Assembly (NCBI GenBank): GCA_902624315.1
Contig: CACNXC010000001.1
Span: forward strand, 62,001 to 126,000
Length of the DNA: 64,000 nt
From: an uncultured Pelagibacteraceae bacterium
GTDB taxonomy: Bacteria > Pseudomonadota > Alphaproteobacteria > Pelagibacterales > Pelagibacteraceae
Direction of reading: 5' to 3'
A program made the translations under genes and the position numbers. The notes under the pieces are model-generated. The model ran no database searches and had not been told where the DNA came from. It saw only the letters and a program-made list of their open reading frames with translations. Position 1 is the stretch's first letter; every line of letters starts with the position of its first letter. Below, piece by piece: positions 62,519-64,000 of this stretch.

Positions 62519-64000
62519 ATGAAGGTACCACAACTTAGAAAAAAACTGGAAATAAAATCTTGTCACAACACAAGTTGGGAAGATAATTACAGCTGGATAC
62601 ATCAAAAAGATATTCTTGAAGTCTTAAAAGATAAAAATAAATTAAATCCAGAAGTAAAAAAATACTTGATTGAAGAAAACAATCACACTGACCATCATCT
62701 TAAAGATACTAAAGACTTACAGAAAAAACTTTTTGATGAAATAAAGGGGAGAATAAAATTAGATGATGAGTCTCTTCCTTTTAGAGACCATACTTATGAT
62801 TATTGGACAAAAACCACAACAGAAGGAAATTATTCTATCAAACTACGTAAAAAAATTAATACAGATAATGTTGAAGAAATTTGGAACGGAGATAAAGAAA
62901 AAAAGAAATTAGGTGTTGAATATTTTGGAGTGGGGGATTTAGAGGTAAGCCATAACGATAAGTTACTTGCATATTCTCTCGATACCAAAGGATCAGAGTA
63001 TTACAAAATCTTCATAAGAGATATTTCAACAAATAAGTTGGTCACAAAAGAAATAACGGACACATCTGGTAGTATTACTTTTAGTCTAGACGATAAATAT
63101 ATTTTTTACTCAAAATTAGATGAAAATCATCGTGCCCGAAAAATATATAGACATAAAATTGGAGACCATTTAAGTGAGGATTATTTGGTCTTTGAAGAAA
63201 AAAGTGAAGCTTTTACAGTTGGAATAAGCTTAACTTCTGATGAAAAATATTATCTAATAACAACTTCTGATCACAACACATCAGAGCAATACTATTTTGG
63301 TGTTGATGAAATAACTCCAAAACCAAAATTAATCATTAAAAGACAAAGAGGAATTTTATACTCTATAAATTCTTGGGCTAACAATTTTTACAATCATACA
63401 AATAATGATGCTGAGGATTTTAAGATTGATATCTCATCAAGCTTAGAGAACCAAAATTGGAAACCTTTTGTACCTTCAAAAAATGAAGTTTTAATTGGTG
63501 GTTGTGTATTTTTAAAAAATTGGATAATTCGATCAGAAACTTCTGATGCATTAGATAAATTATTCATTAGAAATATATCAACAAATTTTGAGGAAGAATT
63601 ACTTTTTTCAGATGAAAAAGTATACGTACCAAATATTTCTCTTAAACAAAAAGATCGAAACACAGACGAAATTTACCTTGGATATTCATCGCCGAAAACT
63701 CCTTCAAGAGTTTATTCATATAATCTTTCAGATAAATCTAAAAAATTAGTTAAAGAACAAGAAATTCCATCAGGCCATAATTCAGAGGATTATATCGTAG
63801 AGAGAATTGAATATAAATCTCATGATGGAAGAATGGTTCCTTTAACGATAACAAGACATAAGAAAACCAAGATTGATGGAACTGCAAATGTCTTATTGTA
63901 CGGTTATGGTTCATACGGAAATTCAATGAGCCCCAGTTTTTCATCTACACGTTTAAGTTTGATCAACAGAGATATCATCTGGGCTACAGCTCATATTAGA
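62519..64000 (+). CDS. ptrB: Prolyl oligopeptidase family, oligopeptidase B-like (5' part)
   Basis: 494 codons from the ATG at 62519, open to the right edge. The N-terminal beta-propeller contains LDDESLPFRDHTYDYWTKTT and YSLDTKGSEYYKIFIRDIS, typical of oligopeptidase B, a serine peptidase cutting after Arg or Lys. The start of the catalytic alpha/beta domain is present: RMVPLTITRHKK and LLYGYGSYGNSMSPSFSS, then RDIIWATAHIR at the edge. The catalytic Ser-Asp-His triad lies beyond the window. Confidence 0.92.
   Translation, partial: MKVPQLRKKLEIKSCHNTSWEDNYSWIHQKDILEVLKDKNKLNPEVKKYLIEENNHTDHHLKDTKDLQKKLFDEIKGRIKLDDESLPFRDHTYDYWTKTTTEGNYSIKLRKKINTDNVEEIWNGDKEKKKLGVEYFGVGDLEVSHNDKLLAYSLDTKGSEYYKIFIRDISTNKLVTKEITDTSGSITFSLDDKYIFYSKLDENHRARKIYRHKIGDHLSEDYLVFEEKSEAFTVGISLTSDEKYYLITTSDHNTSEQYYFGVDEITPKPKLIIKRQRGILYSINSWANNFYNHTNNDAEDFKIDISSSLENQNWKPFVPSKNEVLIGGCVFLKNWIIRSETSDALDKLFIRNISTNFEEELLFSDEKVYVPNISLKQKDRNTDEIYLGYSSPKTPSRVYSYNLSDKSKKLVKEQEIPSGHNSEDYIVERIEYKSHDGRMVPLTITRHKKTKIDGTANVLLYGYGSYGNSMSPSFSSTRLSLINRDIIWATAHIR

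Overview
The window is a gene-dense, very AT-rich bacterial chromosome segment (roughly 30% GC by eye) with strong signs of genome streamlining: no intergenic gap exceeds 300 bp, neighbouring genes commonly overlap by 1-20 bp, and there are no insertion sequences, prophage genes, CRISPR arrays or rRNA genes. Gene content and order (mutY-DUF721-dsbA-smc; atpI-B-E-F'-F; ctaC-ctaD-ctaB-coxF-ctaG-ctaE-surf1; CcrM-type methyltransferase; TIGR01459-type HAD; DUF2093; DUF3035) are alphaproteobacterial. Together with the composition and a retinal-synthesis cluster (crtI-crtB-crtY-blh) this points to a SAR11/Pelagibacterales marine bacterium. That assignment is inferred from the sequence alone.

Layout. 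1-5.4 kb: end of greA, CCA-adding enzyme, tRNA-Gln, ispE, a TPR protein, an atypical uracil-DNA glycosylase and rnhB. 5.4-12.2 kb: ccrM with a GANTC cluster in its leader, a FAD monooxygenase, mutY, a DciA-like DUF721 gene, a DsbA-like thioredoxin and an SMC ATPase that seems to lack its hinge. 12.2-14.5 kb: F0 genes of the ATP synthase. 14.6-21.2 kb: carotenoid/retinal operon running into ispH, thrB and rnhA. 21.2-22.5 kb: a small lipoprotein gene flanked by GC-rich direct repeats, then a frameshifted peroxiredoxin. 22.5-29.3 kb (minus strand): aa3-type cytochrome c oxidase operon with its assembly genes and thrC. 29.4-33.5 kb: rsmE, a haloacid-dehalogenase-like gene, and a DoxX-pirin-quinone oxidoreductase cluster behind a perfect 16-bp inverted repeat. 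33.5-39.4 kb: ubiA and the lipid A/Kdo genes msbA-waaA-lpxK-lpxL. 39.4-47.6 kb: purD-rsmD, then a minus-strand run of HAD, ribF, ileS, lspA, DUF3035 and pgi. 47.7-52.5 kb: groES-groEL, a 38-codon basic ORF, typA and a YczE-like membrane protein. 52.5-64 kb: a DUF6134 protein, a renalase-like flavoprotein, tldE-tldD, a DCC thioredoxin, an extremely Lys-rich coiled-coil protein, cfa, a DapA-family aldolase, a GT9 glycosyltransferase, a TIM14-like J protein and the start of oligopeptidase B.

How it fits together. The cytochrome oxidase and F0 genes make and use the proton gradient. crtI-crtB-crtY-blh would convert GGPP to retinal, the rhodopsin chromophore, and ispE and ispH supply the isoprenoid precursors; neither crtE nor the rhodopsin is in the window. 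Chromosome maintenance is concentrated at 4-12 kb (UDG, RNase HII, CcrM, MutY, DciA-like, SMC).

Most worth following up: the apparently hinge-less SMC; the GANTC clusters upstream of ccrM and of the lipoprotein gene; the repeat-flanked lipoprotein locus; the A8-run frameshift in the peroxiredoxin; and the Lys-rich coiled-coil protein. No clear new defence or mobile system was found.
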